Origin: Cryomorphaceae bacterium BACL7 MAG-120322-bin74
GTDB taxonomy: Bacteria; Bacteroidota; Bacteroidia; Flavobacteriales; Schleiferiaceae
DNA: 64,000 bases
Assembly (NCBI GenBank): GCA_001438205.1
Contig: LICG01000003.1
Location: forward strand, 43,699-107,698
Direction of reading: 5' to 3'
Each line of letters opens with the position of its first letter. The stretch's first letter is position 1. Under the pieces are notes generated by a model that saw nothing but the letters and a program-made list of their open reading frames with translations, was not told where the DNA came from and did no database searches. The position numbers and the translations under genes are program-made. Positions 1-7,784 of the stretch are shown here, in pieces.

Positions 1-1
1 A

Positions 2-112
2 TTAGAAGGAGGTTGGATGGCCTTGAAACGCATAGGTCGATGCCACCCTTGGGGCACCCATGGTTGGGACCCCGTTCCTAAACGACCAAAAAACTACCCA
101 GATGCAGGATAA
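2..112 (+). CDS. yidD: Membrane protein insertion efficiency factor YidD (C-terminal part)
   Basis: The window opens inside a reading frame that ends at the TAA at 110-112. Its last 36 residues carry the YidD hallmark: a Lys-Arg-Ile helix followed by CHPWG and GWDPVP. YidD is a small membrane-associated protein that helps YidC insert inner-membrane proteins. The N-terminal half lies outside the window. It sits directly upstream of lgt, so both genes serve the membrane. Family assignment is from the conserved CHP/DPVP core seen here. Confidence 0.88.
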   Translation, partial: LEGGWMALKRIGRCHPWGTHGWDPVPKRPKNYPDAG

Positions 113-139
113 GTCACTGACTTGTTCCCTGCTCTTGTT

Positions 140-147
140 TACCTTCG
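140..147 (+). promoter_or_regulatory. Probable -7 promoter box for lgt (TACCTTCG)
   Basis: TACCTTCG differs by one base from the Bacteroidota -7 consensus TAnnTTTG and lies exactly four bases before the ATG at 152. The same spacing is seen at gpmI, dgkA and coaX in this window. It predicts a transcript starting at or next to the start codon. Confidence 0.45.
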
Positions 148-151
148 TTTT

Positions 152-1219
152 ATGCTATTAACTCTCACGTGGGCAGCCGAACGCGGTCTTAGCTTAGGCC
201 CCCTCTTTTTGCGCTATTACCAAATCTTGTTTTTTGCGGGATTTTTGTCTGGTTTTTACCTCATGCGTCGCTACTTCAAAAAGGAAGGGGTTTCACAGGA
301 AATTCTTGATAACCTCCTCATTTATACTGTAATAGCCACAATTATCGGAGCAAGATTAGGCCATGTTTTCTTTTATGACTGGGCGTATTACCGTCAACAT
401 GTTGTCGAGATCTTTATGCCTTGGAAAGGGGGCCTGGCTTCGCACGGAGCCGCCATTGTCATCCCCACCGTATTATACTATTTTGCACGAGTCCATTTAC
501 GACCTTTAGGCAAATCCTACCTCTGGCTCATGGACCGCGTCGTGATCACCGTTGCGCTGGCGGGCGCCTTAATTCGAGTTGGAAACTTCACCAACTCCGA
601 GATCTATGGCGATCCAGCGAATAGTGCGGTTGAAACGGTTTACTTACGCCCAGTGCTCGACTATACAGAGCAATATTTCAGCGCTCTTGTCTCCGACGTA
701 ACCTTTGTCCCTACAGGCAATAGCCTAGAAACAGACAGTCTTTCCTTGCCTGAATACGAACTACAGATTACGCCTGCAGATGGGGTTGAAATCGGCTCCT
801 TGCAATCGATGGTGGAAGTGCATCTGATTCCCTTGTTCAATTTGCAGAAAAAAGACAACCGCCACCTCTTCATACCGGAAGATGCCTATGTGCAACCCAT
901 GGAGGGAGGCAAGTATCGACTGTTGGCCTATGGCATTCCGAGACTTCCCTCCCAATTATTTGAGGCTTTAGGCTATCTCCTTATTTTTCTCATGCTCTTC
1001 TTCTTTGGGGAACGTGGGCACCTCAGGACGGAAGGAAGGATATTTGGCTTATTTCTCCTTTTGGTTTTCGGATTCCGCATTGCGATAGAATTTGTGAAAG
1101 CCAATCAGAAAACTTTTGAAGAAGGAATGGCTCTCAACATGGGGCAGTGGTTAAGTATCCCCCTCGTGCTGCTGGGCATTGGGCTTATTCTTCACTCCTT
1201 ACGCACCAAAAATTCATGA
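152..1219 (+). CDS. lgt: Prolipoprotein diacylglyceryl transferase
   Basis: Lgt moves a diacylglyceryl group from phosphatidylglycerol to the lipobox cysteine of prelipoproteins, the first step of lipoprotein maturation in the inner membrane. The 355-residue product is multi-spanning. It shows GGLASHG near residues 93-99 and the Lgt signature RVGNFTNSEIYG near 142-153; the family's PSQL(F)E motif follows near 266-271. Between these lies a hydrophilic insert of about 100 residues, longer than the loop in E. coli Lgt. The frame is open to a TTG at 122, but I prefer the ATG at 152 because a promoter-like TACCTTCG sits four bases before it. The stop overlaps the next gene in ATGA. Confidence 0.95.
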   Translation: MLLTLTWAAERGLSLGPLFLRYYQILFFAGFLSGFYLMRRYFKKEGVSQEILDNLLIYTVIATIIGARLGHVFFYDWAYYRQHVVEIFMPWKGGLASHGAAIVIPTVLYYFARVHLRPLGKSYLWLMDRVVITVALAGALIRVGNFTNSEIYGDPANSAVETVYLRPVLDYTEQYFSALVSDVTFVPTGNSLETDSLSLPEYELQITPADGVEIGSLQSMVEVHLIPLFNLQKKDNRHLFIPEDAYVQPMEGGKYRLLAYGIPRLPSQLFEALGYLLIFLMLFFFGERGHLRTEGRIFGLFLLLVFGFRIAIEFVKANQKTFEEGMALNMGQWLSIPLVLLGIGLILHSLRTKNS

Positions 1220-1749
1220 CGCGTTCCTTCATCAAAACAACCGGAACCATCTTGCTCGGCATGGCATTAGTGGGCTTTTTATTTGTTCAAATCGCCCCCG
1301 TTTTTACGGGCGCAAGGGACCCCAACAAGCCAAAGGCGCAGAACATAGCGGATAGCTATGAACCTCCTTTTCAGCATGAAGGGACCGGCGCTTTTCTCAA
1401 CGGATCAGACACAGTAGCTCTGTACCGTCTAGAAATAGCCGAAACCGAACGCGAAGTGCAACAAGGCATGATGTGGCGTAAACATATGGACGGCGATATG
1501 GGCATGCTCTTTCTAATGCCTGAAGAACGCATGCAGAGTTTTTGGATGAAGAATACCTACGTTGGATTGGATATCATTTATATTTCATCCGAAGGGGGCG
1601 TCGTGAGCATACAGGCCAACGCCCAGCCCTTTAATGAGTCTCCTCTTCCTTCTGAAGGCCCTGCAAAAATTGTTTTAGAACTTCCCGCTGGCACCTGTGC
1701 CAAAGTGGGAATCACCCCTGGTATGAATTGGATCTGGAATCGATTATGA
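1216..1749 (+). CDS. DUF192 family protein, membrane-anchored
   Basis: The 177-residue product has one N-terminal hydrophobic segment (about residues 10-28), which makes it an anchored or exported protein. The rest matches DUF192: the LEIAETEREVQQGMM start, a FWMKNTYVGLDIIYI core and a LELPAGTCAKVGITPG end. The function of DUF192 proteins is not established. The ATG at 1216 overlaps the lgt stop (ATGA) and the stop overlaps the next start in the same way, so translation is probably coupled along the operon. The frame runs open upstream into lgt but that extension is not needed. Confidence 0.85.
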   Translation: MTRSFIKTTGTILLGMALVGFLFVQIAPVFTGARDPNKPKAQNIADSYEPPFQHEGTGAFLNGSDTVALYRLEIAETEREVQQGMMWRKHMDGDMGMLFLMPEERMQSFWMKNTYVGLDIIYISSEGGVVSIQANAQPFNESPLPSEGPAKIVLELPAGTCAKVGITPGMNWIWNRL

Positions 1750-3077
1750 AAAGCACTACTACCCTCCTAATCATCATGAGCCTCATGAGCTCTATGCATG
1801 CCCAAACAAGCTATACGTATAAAGTTTCGGAGCTTACCAAGCAAAATCGCCCACATGAATGGGCTTGCGAACCGAGCATTGCAGCGGACCCCAACAGCTT
1901 CCATATTGTAGCTGGATCTGTGCTGGATCAAGTACACACCAACGCCTTTCCGTTGTCCGCTGATTGGCATCATCAAACACTCACCTCTACCTATGGGGTC
2001 TATGGTGATCCCATCTTACAATACGACAATGCAGGAAGAGTATATTTTCTGCACCTAGCAAATCCCAGCGGCAAAGCCCACCAAGAAGGCGATTGGCTAG
2101 ACCGAATTGTGATCCAATGGAGCGACGACCATGGCGCCACCTGGAACAATGGCAGCGGCATCGGGTACAACCCGCCAAAAGACCAAGACAAGGAAGGAAT
2201 TTCTATTGATCCTTTCAGTCATACCCTCCATGTTTCTTGGACAGAGTTTGACAAATATGGTGAAGCTGACCGAAGCCTTTATCGCTCGCGCATACGGTAT
2301 GCCCAATCCGAAGACCGCGGAGAGACCTGGTCAACTGCAGTGACCCTTTCGTCCCATGAAGGAGACTGCGTGGACGATGACAAAACAACGGAAGGGGCCA
2401 TTCCTGCTGTTGATCCACTTGGGGGTGTTTCCGTGATTTGGAGTGTCAATGATACCCTTTGGTTCAATCGTTCTGATGATGACGGCGCAACTACTTGGTT
2501 TGGTCATGAAATTCCTTTTGCCTCCCAGCGTGGGGGTTGGGCACAAGAAATACCCGGTTTTGGGCGCGCCAATGGCATGCCCATCTCTATGTATGACCGC
2601 AGTGGTCGCCTCCATTTAGTCTTTGGTGAACAAGACGGCGATAGTTCATGGGTTGCCTATCAATATTCCGATAATAGAGGACGGTATTGGTCACCCAAGC
2701 AAGTCATCCCACGCCCTGCCGGTGTTGTCCATCATTTCATGCCCTGGTTTACCGTGGACACAATGAACCAAAATGCCCTACATATCATGGCCTACGGCCA
2801 GCAGGATACCGTCAACTGGACGACTCAAGCCTACCATACCGTAAGCCACGACGGAGGGAAGACTTGGCAACATCATGCCCTCGCAGAGGCCTTTCAGCCT
2901 GCGCCCAAAGCCTTTTTTGGTGATTACAATGGTATTACCGCTGGACCGATGGGTGTTCATATGGTGTGGACGCAGCAAAAGGAAGGGGAAAACAGTGTTT
3001 ACTACGGATGGTATGGCCAAATTGAAATGGCCAAGGATCCCATCGAAAAAGACAAAAGGAAAAAGTCTAAACGATGA
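1746..3077 (+). CDS. Secreted Asp-box (BNR-repeat) beta-propeller protein
   Basis: The 443-residue product begins with a signal peptide that ends near MHAQ (residue ~19). It contains several Asp-box repeats of the S-x-D-x-G-x-T-W type: SDDHGATW near residue 126, SEDRGETW near 188, SDDDGATTW near 243, SDNRGRYW near 310 and SHDGGKTW near 370. These mark a six-bladed sialidase-like propeller. I do not see the FRIP motif or the arginine triad pattern of true sialidases, so the enzyme activity is uncertain; ligand binding or another glycan-related role is equally possible. The C-terminus is very basic (KDKRKKSKR). The start is the ATG at 1746, overlapping the DUF192 stop; the stop overlaps pepE. 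Confidence 0.75.
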   Translation: MKSTTTLLIIMSLMSSMHAQTSYTYKVSELTKQNRPHEWACEPSIAADPNSFHIVAGSVLDQVHTNAFPLSADWHHQTLTSTYGVYGDPILQYDNAGRVYFLHLANPSGKAHQEGDWLDRIVIQWSDDHGATWNNGSGIGYNPPKDQDKEGISIDPFSHTLHVSWTEFDKYGEADRSLYRSRIRYAQSEDRGETWSTAVTLSSHEGDCVDDDKTTEGAIPAVDPLGGVSVIWSVNDTLWFNRSDDDGATTWFGHEIPFASQRGGWAQEIPGFGRANGMPISMYDRSGRLHLVFGEQDGDSSWVAYQYSDNRGRYWSPKQVIPRPAGVVHHFMPWFTVDTMNQNALHIMAYGQQDTVNWTTQAYHTVSHDGGKTWQHHALAEAFQPAPKAFFGDYNGITAGPMGVHMVWTQQKEGENSVYYGWYGQIEMAKDPIEKDKRKKSKR

Positions 3078-3778
3078 GCCTCCATCTTCTACTAGCCTCT
3101 ACCTCCACGGTCCATGGACAACCTTATTTGGGCTATTTCAAGGAGGCTTGGACTGCGCATTTTGCTCAGGGCACAGGACCCGTGGTATTTGTGCCCTACG
3201 CAAGACCAGGAGGTACGTCTTGGGATGATTATACGGCCCATGCTACACAAGCTTTTGAAGCTGAGGGCATTCCGATGCGAGGCATTCACAGTTTTGCTTC
3301 GCCAGCTGAGGCGATGACAGAGGCTCGCGGTGTTTTTATCGGGGGTGGAAACACCTTTGTCTTGCTTAAGACATTGATAGACACCGGTGCTTTTCATGCC
3401 ATTGATGCTGCTGTCAGAAACGATCTTCCTTATATGGGCTCCAGTGCTGGGAGCAATGTAGCCGGCCGAAGTGTGGGAACAACCAATGATATGCCCATTG
3501 TCTACCCCCCTCAATTTGAAGCATTTGGATGGATTCCCTATAATCTGAACCCGCACTATTTAGACCCTACGACAGATTCTACCCACATGGGCGAAACGCG
3601 TGAAACCCGTATCAAAGAATTTCATCAATTCAATGACGTAGCCGTCATGGGTTTACGCGAAGGGACTTGGCTAGAGATTCATGGGACTACATCAACCCTC
3701 CACGGCCCTTTGGCGGCACGAATTTTCACTGCAGGAAACGTACCTGTCGAAATGCCCTCAGGCCCATTCTCCCTTTAG
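3074..3778 (+). CDS. pepE: Peptidase E (alpha-aspartyl dipeptidase)
   Basis: This 234-residue cytoplasmic serine peptidase of family S51 hydrolyses dipeptides with an N-terminal aspartate. The nucleophile elbow GSSAGSN is at residues 122-128 (Ser124). Asp139 in TNDM and His161 in NPHYLD fit the remaining catalytic residues of Salmonella PepE. The GGGNTF motif near 90-95 is also typical. Length matches the family (about 230). The start overlaps the preceding stop (ATGA), and this is the last gene of the lgt operon; the next gene has its own promoter box. Confidence 0.93.
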   Translation: MSLHLLLASTSTVHGQPYLGYFKEAWTAHFAQGTGPVVFVPYARPGGTSWDDYTAHATQAFEAEGIPMRGIHSFASPAEAMTEARGVFIGGGNTFVLLKTLIDTGAFHAIDAAVRNDLPYMGSSAGSNVAGRSVGTTNDMPIVYPPQFEAFGWIPYNLNPHYLDPTTDSTHMGETRETRIKEFHQFNDVAVMGLREGTWLEIHGTTSTLHGPLAARIFTAGNVPVEMPSGPFSL

Positions 3779-3822
3779 CCCATGTGGGCGAGTGAAGGAT
3801 TACCCTTCCGAGAAGAAAAAAG

Positions 3823-3830
3823 TACCTTTG
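3823..3830 (+). promoter_or_regulatory. -7 promoter box for gpmI (TACCTTTG), leaderless configuration
   Basis: TACCTTTG is a perfect match to the Bacteroidota -7 element TAnnTTTG. The spacer TCTT (3831-3834) is followed at once by the GTG start of gpmI, so the mRNA would start at or within a base or two of the initiation codon. Confidence 0.6.
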
Positions 3831-3834
3831 TCTT

Positions 3835-5346
3835 GTGAATACATCGCACCGTAAAGCCGCCCTCATCATCCTAGATGGATGGGGCATTGCCGCCAATTCA
3901 GACGTTTCGGCAATTGACCAAGCGAACACCCCTTTTGTCGATAGTCTTCATCAATATCCCACAACACATCTAGAAGCCTCTGGGCGGGCGGTGGGCCTTC
4001 CCGAAGGCCAAATGGGCAATTCTGAAGTGGGCCATATGAACCTTGGTGCAGGTCGAGTGGTATACCAGGATCTTGTAAAAATTGACTTAGCCATAGAGGA
4101 AGGTACATTGATGCAAAATGCGGTGTTCCTTGACCTATTGCAGCGCGCAAAAGGGAAGAAACTCCATCTTTTGGGCTTAGTAAGCGACGGGGGGGTGCAC
4201 AGTCATATTGCCCATTTGAAGGGGCTGCTGAGTCTTTTTCATACTGCGGGCTTGGACAATGTGGTATTGCATGCCTTTACCGACGGCCGAGACACGGACC
4301 CACAAGGTGGGGCCAACTATCTCGCCGAGGTCGAAGCGCATATGGCCCAAACCACGGGCCGCATTGCCACCTTGATCGGCCGTTACTTTGCCATGGACCG
4401 TGATAAACGCTGGGAGCGGGTCAAGAAGGCCTACGACGCCTTGGTCCACAGGACGGGCGTTCAATCGCAGGAGAGTGCTTGCGATGCCCTCAGAGAAGCC
4501 TATGCACACGGGACAACAGACGAATTCATTGCGCCCATTCTTTTACATGATGATCCCATCCAAAAGGGCGATGTCATCCTTTTCTTCAACTACCGCACCG
4601 ACCGGGGCCGAGAACTCACACAAGTTTTAAGCCAAGAGGCTTTTCCAGCCTGGGATATGGAACCCTTGGACACAGACTACTTCACGTTGACCAACTACGA
4701 TAAAACCTTCAAGGGCATTGAGGTTATTTTTGAAAAAGACAACCTGAAAGACACCATGGGCGAGGTTCTAGAGGCAGCAGGAAGGACCCAAATCCGGATT
4801 GCTGAAACAGAAAAATACCCGCATGTTACCTTCTTTTTTAGTGGTGGACGTGAAGAGCCCTTTCAGGGAGAAAAGCGCCTTCTCTGTCCTTCCCCTAAAG
4901 TGGCCACCTATGATCTACAGCCCGAAATGTCTGCCTTTGATATCCGGGATGCCATCCTACCTGAACTGGAAGCAGAAAGTGCAGATTTTATCTGTTTAAA
5001 TTTTGCCAATCCTGATATGGTGGGACATACAGGAAGCATGGAAGCCGCTATTATCGCCGTTGAAACGGTGGACCAATGCACCCGTGCCATCGTAGAAAAA
5101 GGGCTAGGACATGGGTATACATTCTTCATCCTAGCAGACCATGGCAATGCGGACTGCATGAAAAATCCAGATGGCAGCCCCCATACAGCCCATACTACCC
5201 AACCCGTCCCTTTCCATATGGTCTCTCCAGAGGCAAAGGATCACACTTTACATTCAGGGGTTTTGGGGGATGTTGCGCCGACCATTCTTCACTGGATGGG
5301 CCTTGATCAACCCTCCGCTATGACGGGGAACAGCCTCATCCAATGA
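3835..5346 (+). CDS. gpmI: 2,3-bisphosphoglycerate-independent phosphoglycerate mutase
   Basis: GpmI interconverts 3- and 2-phosphoglycerate in glycolysis using two Mn ions and a phosphoserine. The 503-residue protein has the family's DGWG metal motif near residue 14 and the catalytic serine in GNSEVGH (Ser63). GRDTDP, YRTDRGRE and the late metal motif DHGNAD also match. Length is standard (about 510). The start is GTG, immediately preceded by a TACCTTTG box at four bases, so the message is probably leaderless. The stop overlaps map in ATGA. Enolase, the next enzyme in the pathway, is encoded at 12543-13823. Confidence 0.97.
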   Translation: MNTSHRKAALIILDGWGIAANSDVSAIDQANTPFVDSLHQYPTTHLEASGRAVGLPEGQMGNSEVGHMNLGAGRVVYQDLVKIDLAIEEGTLMQNAVFLDLLQRAKGKKLHLLGLVSDGGVHSHIAHLKGLLSLFHTAGLDNVVLHAFTDGRDTDPQGGANYLAEVEAHMAQTTGRIATLIGRYFAMDRDKRWERVKKAYDALVHRTGVQSQESACDALREAYAHGTTDEFIAPILLHDDPIQKGDVILFFNYRTDRGRELTQVLSQEAFPAWDMEPLDTDYFTLTNYDKTFKGIEVIFEKDNLKDTMGEVLEAAGRTQIRIAETEKYPHVTFFFSGGREEPFQGEKRLLCPSPKVATYDLQPEMSAFDIRDAILPELEAESADFICLNFANPDMVGHTGSMEAAIIAVETVDQCTRAIVEKGLGHGYTFFILADHGNADCMKNPDGSPHTAHTTQPVPFHMVSPEAKDHTLHSGVLGDVAPTILHWMGLDQPSAMTGNSLIQ

Positions 5347-6140
5347 TTGTACTCAAGAATGCTGAAGAAATAGAACGCATGCGCGTCAGCGCACTCATGG
5401 TATCCAAGACGTTGGGCATGTTGGCCGCTGAGATAAAGCCTGGCGTTACTCCGCTGCGTCTTGACAAGCTAGCGGAGGCATTTATCCGAGACCATGGCGG
5501 TATACCAGGCTTCTTGGGCATGTATGACTTCCCCAATACCTTGTGTACCTCCATCAATGAGCAAGTAGTCCATGGCATTCCCAATGACAAACCGCTCGAA
5601 GAAGGTGACATCATCTCCATCGATTGTGGCGTCCTCTATGATGAATATTATGGCGACCACGCGTATACATTCCCTGTTGGCGCGATTGATCCAGCGGTAA
5701 AAAAATTATTGGACACCACAAAAGCTTCCTTATACGAAGGTATTGCAGCCATGAAACGCGGCAACCGGGTGGGTGACATCGGGTATGCCATTCAACGCTA
5801 CTGTGAAGCAGAAGGCTATGGGGTCGTGCGGGAATTGGTGGGACATGGCCTTGGGAAGCAGCTCCATGAAGACCCACAAGTACCCAACTACGGCAAGCGA
5901 GGCAGTGGAAAATTACTACAAGATGGAATGGTCTTAGCGATTGAACCCATGATTAATCTCGGCACGCACCGAGTCCGCCAACTGAGTGATGGATGGTCGA
6001 TTATCACAGGAGATAAGAAGGCTTCAGCGCACTTTGAGCATGATGTCGCCCTCGTTGAGGGTCGACCTGTGGTCCTTTCCACTTTTGATTATATCTATGA
6101 CGCTTTGGGCTTACCAAAGCACGATCCCATTTTTGTATGA
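5343..6140 (+). CDS. map: Methionine aminopeptidase, type I
   Basis: Map removes the initiator methionine from nascent proteins. All five metal ligands are visible: Asp94 (SIDCG), Asp105 (YGDHAYTF), His168 (VGHGLG), Glu201 (AIEPM) and Glu232 (FEHDVAL); His78 in VHGIP is also conserved. The 265-residue length fits type I. In many bacteria map lies between secY and infA in the ribosomal operon. Here it is separated from that operon by more than 12 kb and is translationally coupled to gpmI and to the following methyltransferase by ATGA overlaps. Confidence 0.97.
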   Translation: MIVLKNAEEIERMRVSALMVSKTLGMLAAEIKPGVTPLRLDKLAEAFIRDHGGIPGFLGMYDFPNTLCTSINEQVVHGIPNDKPLEEGDIISIDCGVLYDEYYGDHAYTFPVGAIDPAVKKLLDTTKASLYEGIAAMKRGNRVGDIGYAIQRYCEAEGYGVVRELVGHGLGKQLHEDPQVPNYGKRGSGKLLQDGMVLAIEPMINLGTHRVRQLSDGWSIITGDKKASAHFEHDVALVEGRPVVLSTFDYIYDALGLPKHDPIFV

Positions 6141-6913
6141 TACGCTGGGCCCTTACCTATATTCCTCGCCCCTGGCTTATTCGGCTTTCTATGCTCGTGC
6201 GCATACTTGGCCCTATACTCTATGCCGGAAACCGATTTACCGACCCCATTGATGGACGATCCTACCGAAAATTCCTTCCCTATGGTTACGGCGGACGGAT
6301 TCGTGACAATGCGTTAAGCCCAGGCACCAATTCCTTAGAACGCCACCGACTGCTATACCTCTACTTACAGCGATTCACGGACTTCTTTCGTGCACCCAAG
6401 ACGGTACTTCACATTGCCCCCGAACAGTGCTTCCACTATCGTTTTAAAAAACAAGTCAATCTCCAGGTCCTCACGGCTGATATCGAATCTCCCCTTGCGG
6501 ATATGCACTTTGATCTGCACCAGGTTCCCCTTGAAGACAACCGTTTTGACGTCATTTTTTGCAATCACGTGCTCGAACATGTGACGGATGATGCACAATG
6601 CCTTCGAGAGCTATACCGTGTGATGAAGCCCGGTGGATGGGGCATCTTTCAGGTGCCCTGGGTACCCGGTATCAAAACAACGGATGAAGATCCTAGTATC
6701 ACGGATCCTGCGGAACGAGAACGGAGGTTCCTTCAATATGACCATGTCCGTCTCTACGGTGAAGACTACCCAGACAGACTAGCTGCAGCAGGTTTTCGCG
6801 TAGAACGAATTGCTTTATTTGAAACGCTTCCAATCGAAGAAATTAAACGCTTCTGCCTACCTAATGATGAGCCCTTATTTGTGTGCCACAAACCAACAGA
6901 GGCGCATGCTTGA
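6137..6913 (+). CDS. SAM-dependent methyltransferase with degenerate N-terminal zinc ribbon
   Basis: The 258-residue product carries a class I methyltransferase fold: LHIAPEQ near residue 91, the acidic LTADIESP near 112, FDVIFCNHVLEHV near 137-149 and VMKPGGW near 162. The stretch SYRKFLPYG...SLERHRLL (residues 42-74) resembles a group of Bacteroidota methyltransferases that, as I recall them, have a Cys-x2-Cys zinc ribbon here. In this copy the four expected cysteine positions read DPID and SPGT, so no zinc site remains. The substrate is unknown. It is the last gene of the gpmI-map unit and is followed by a strong terminator. Confidence 0.8.
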   Translation: MIRWALTYIPRPWLIRLSMLVRILGPILYAGNRFTDPIDGRSYRKFLPYGYGGRIRDNALSPGTNSLERHRLLYLYLQRFTDFFRAPKTVLHIAPEQCFHYRFKKQVNLQVLTADIESPLADMHFDLHQVPLEDNRFDVIFCNHVLEHVTDDAQCLRELYRVMKPGGWGIFQVPWVPGIKTTDEDPSITDPAERERRFLQYDHVRLYGEDYPDRLAAAGFRVERIALFETLPIEEIKRFCLPNDEPLFVCHKPTEAHA

Positions 6914-6935
6914 GCACATTGTTTTTCAGAAAAAC

Positions 6936-6970
6936 AAAAAAGGCCGCCCTTGTGGGCGGCCTTTTTTATC
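6936..6970. terminator. Bidirectional intrinsic terminator
   Basis: A perfect 8-bp stem GGCCGCCC / GGGCGGCC (6942-6949 and 6954-6961) with a TTGT loop is flanked by an A-run on the left and a T-run on the right. It can stop transcription of both the methyltransferase (+) and the converging coiled-coil gene (-). Confidence 0.93.
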
Positions 6971-6985
6971 CTACCATTATATCAA

Positions 6986-7783
6986 TTAAGCCAGCACAGC
7001 CAACACTGCGGCCATCTTTTCTTCTTCTTCTCGGGCCAATTGTGCGTCAACTAAAATTCGACCAGAATGCTCGTCAATCATGATTTTCTTTCGCTGTGCA
7101 ATCTCCATTTGACGCTGAAGTGGAATAGTGAAATACGATCCTGAAGATGCACCACGTTCAATACTGACGATGGCTAGACCATTATTTACTTTTCCACGTA
7201 TACGCGTGTAAGCAGATAATAAACGTTCATCTCCAATATTTTCAGCTAGGTCTTTGGAGCGATCTAATAAAACCGCCTCTTCCTTTTCTGTTTCCTTGAT
7301 GATGGACTCTAATTCGCCCTGCTTAAATGATAAATGGCTCTTGCGTTCAGCTAATTTTTCTTCTACCGTAGCCAAAACAGCTCCGCGTGTCTCCACAGTT
7401 GCTTCAAATTCACGGATATGCTTTTCAGCCAATTGAATTTCCAATTCTTGGTACTCAATTTCCTTGGCAATCGCATCAAACTCACGATTGTTACGCACGT
7501 TTTTCTGCTGCTCTTCATATTTGCTGATTTTCTCCTGGCAACCTTTAATCAATTGCTTGTGGCCTTTGATTTCTGTTTTAGCCGAAGAAACTTCCTCATG
7601 GATGCGCTCAAAGCGTGTCTCCAAACCCGTGATTTCATCCTCCAAATCTTGAACCTCAAGGGGAAGCTCACCGCGAAGGCTGCGGATTTCGTCAATGCGA
7701 CGATCCACGATTTGTAGATTGTACAAAGCGCGGAGTTTATCTTCTACTGTGGCCGTAGCCGTAGTGCTAGTCTTTTTAGCCAT
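6986..7783 (-). CDS. Coiled-coil protein of the C4-type zinc-ribbon (zf-RING_7) family, ligands absent
   Basis: Most of the 265 residues form a long coiled coil (about residues 15-190), followed by a short domain near 200-250. That domain has the family's conserved text around ERGA...IPLQRQ, RKKI and EHSGRILVD. In zinc-binding members two Cys-x2-Cys pairs sit here. In this protein those positions are SSGS and DEHS, with no cysteine left, so it should not bind zinc through this site. Function in bacteria is poorly known; nucleic-acid or polymerase association has been suggested for relatives. The start lies only one base after the Nif3-like gene, so the two are probably co-transcribed and ended by the 6936-6970 terminator. 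Confidence 0.8.
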   Translation of the reverse strand: MAKKTSTTATATVEDKLRALYNLQIVDRRIDEIRSLRGELPLEVQDLEDEITGLETRFERIHEEVSSAKTEIKGHKQLIKGCQEKISKYEEQQKNVRNNREFDAIAKEIEYQELEIQLAEKHIREFEATVETRGAVLATVEEKLAERKSHLSFKQGELESIIKETEKEEAVLLDRSKDLAENIGDERLLSAYTRIRGKVNNGLAIVSIERGASSGSYFTIPLQRQMEIAQRKKIMIDEHSGRILVDAQLAREEEEKMAAVLAVLA

Positions 7784-7784
7784 A

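Noticed and set aside
122..151. TTG start of lgt giving ten more residues
   Set aside because: The ATG at 152 has a promoter-like box at the four-base spacing seen elsewhere; the extension has no Lgt similarity. Not fully excluded.
1746..3077. Annotation as a true sialidase
   Set aside because: Asp-boxes are present, but the FRIP motif and catalytic arginine pattern were not found, so only the propeller fold is supported.
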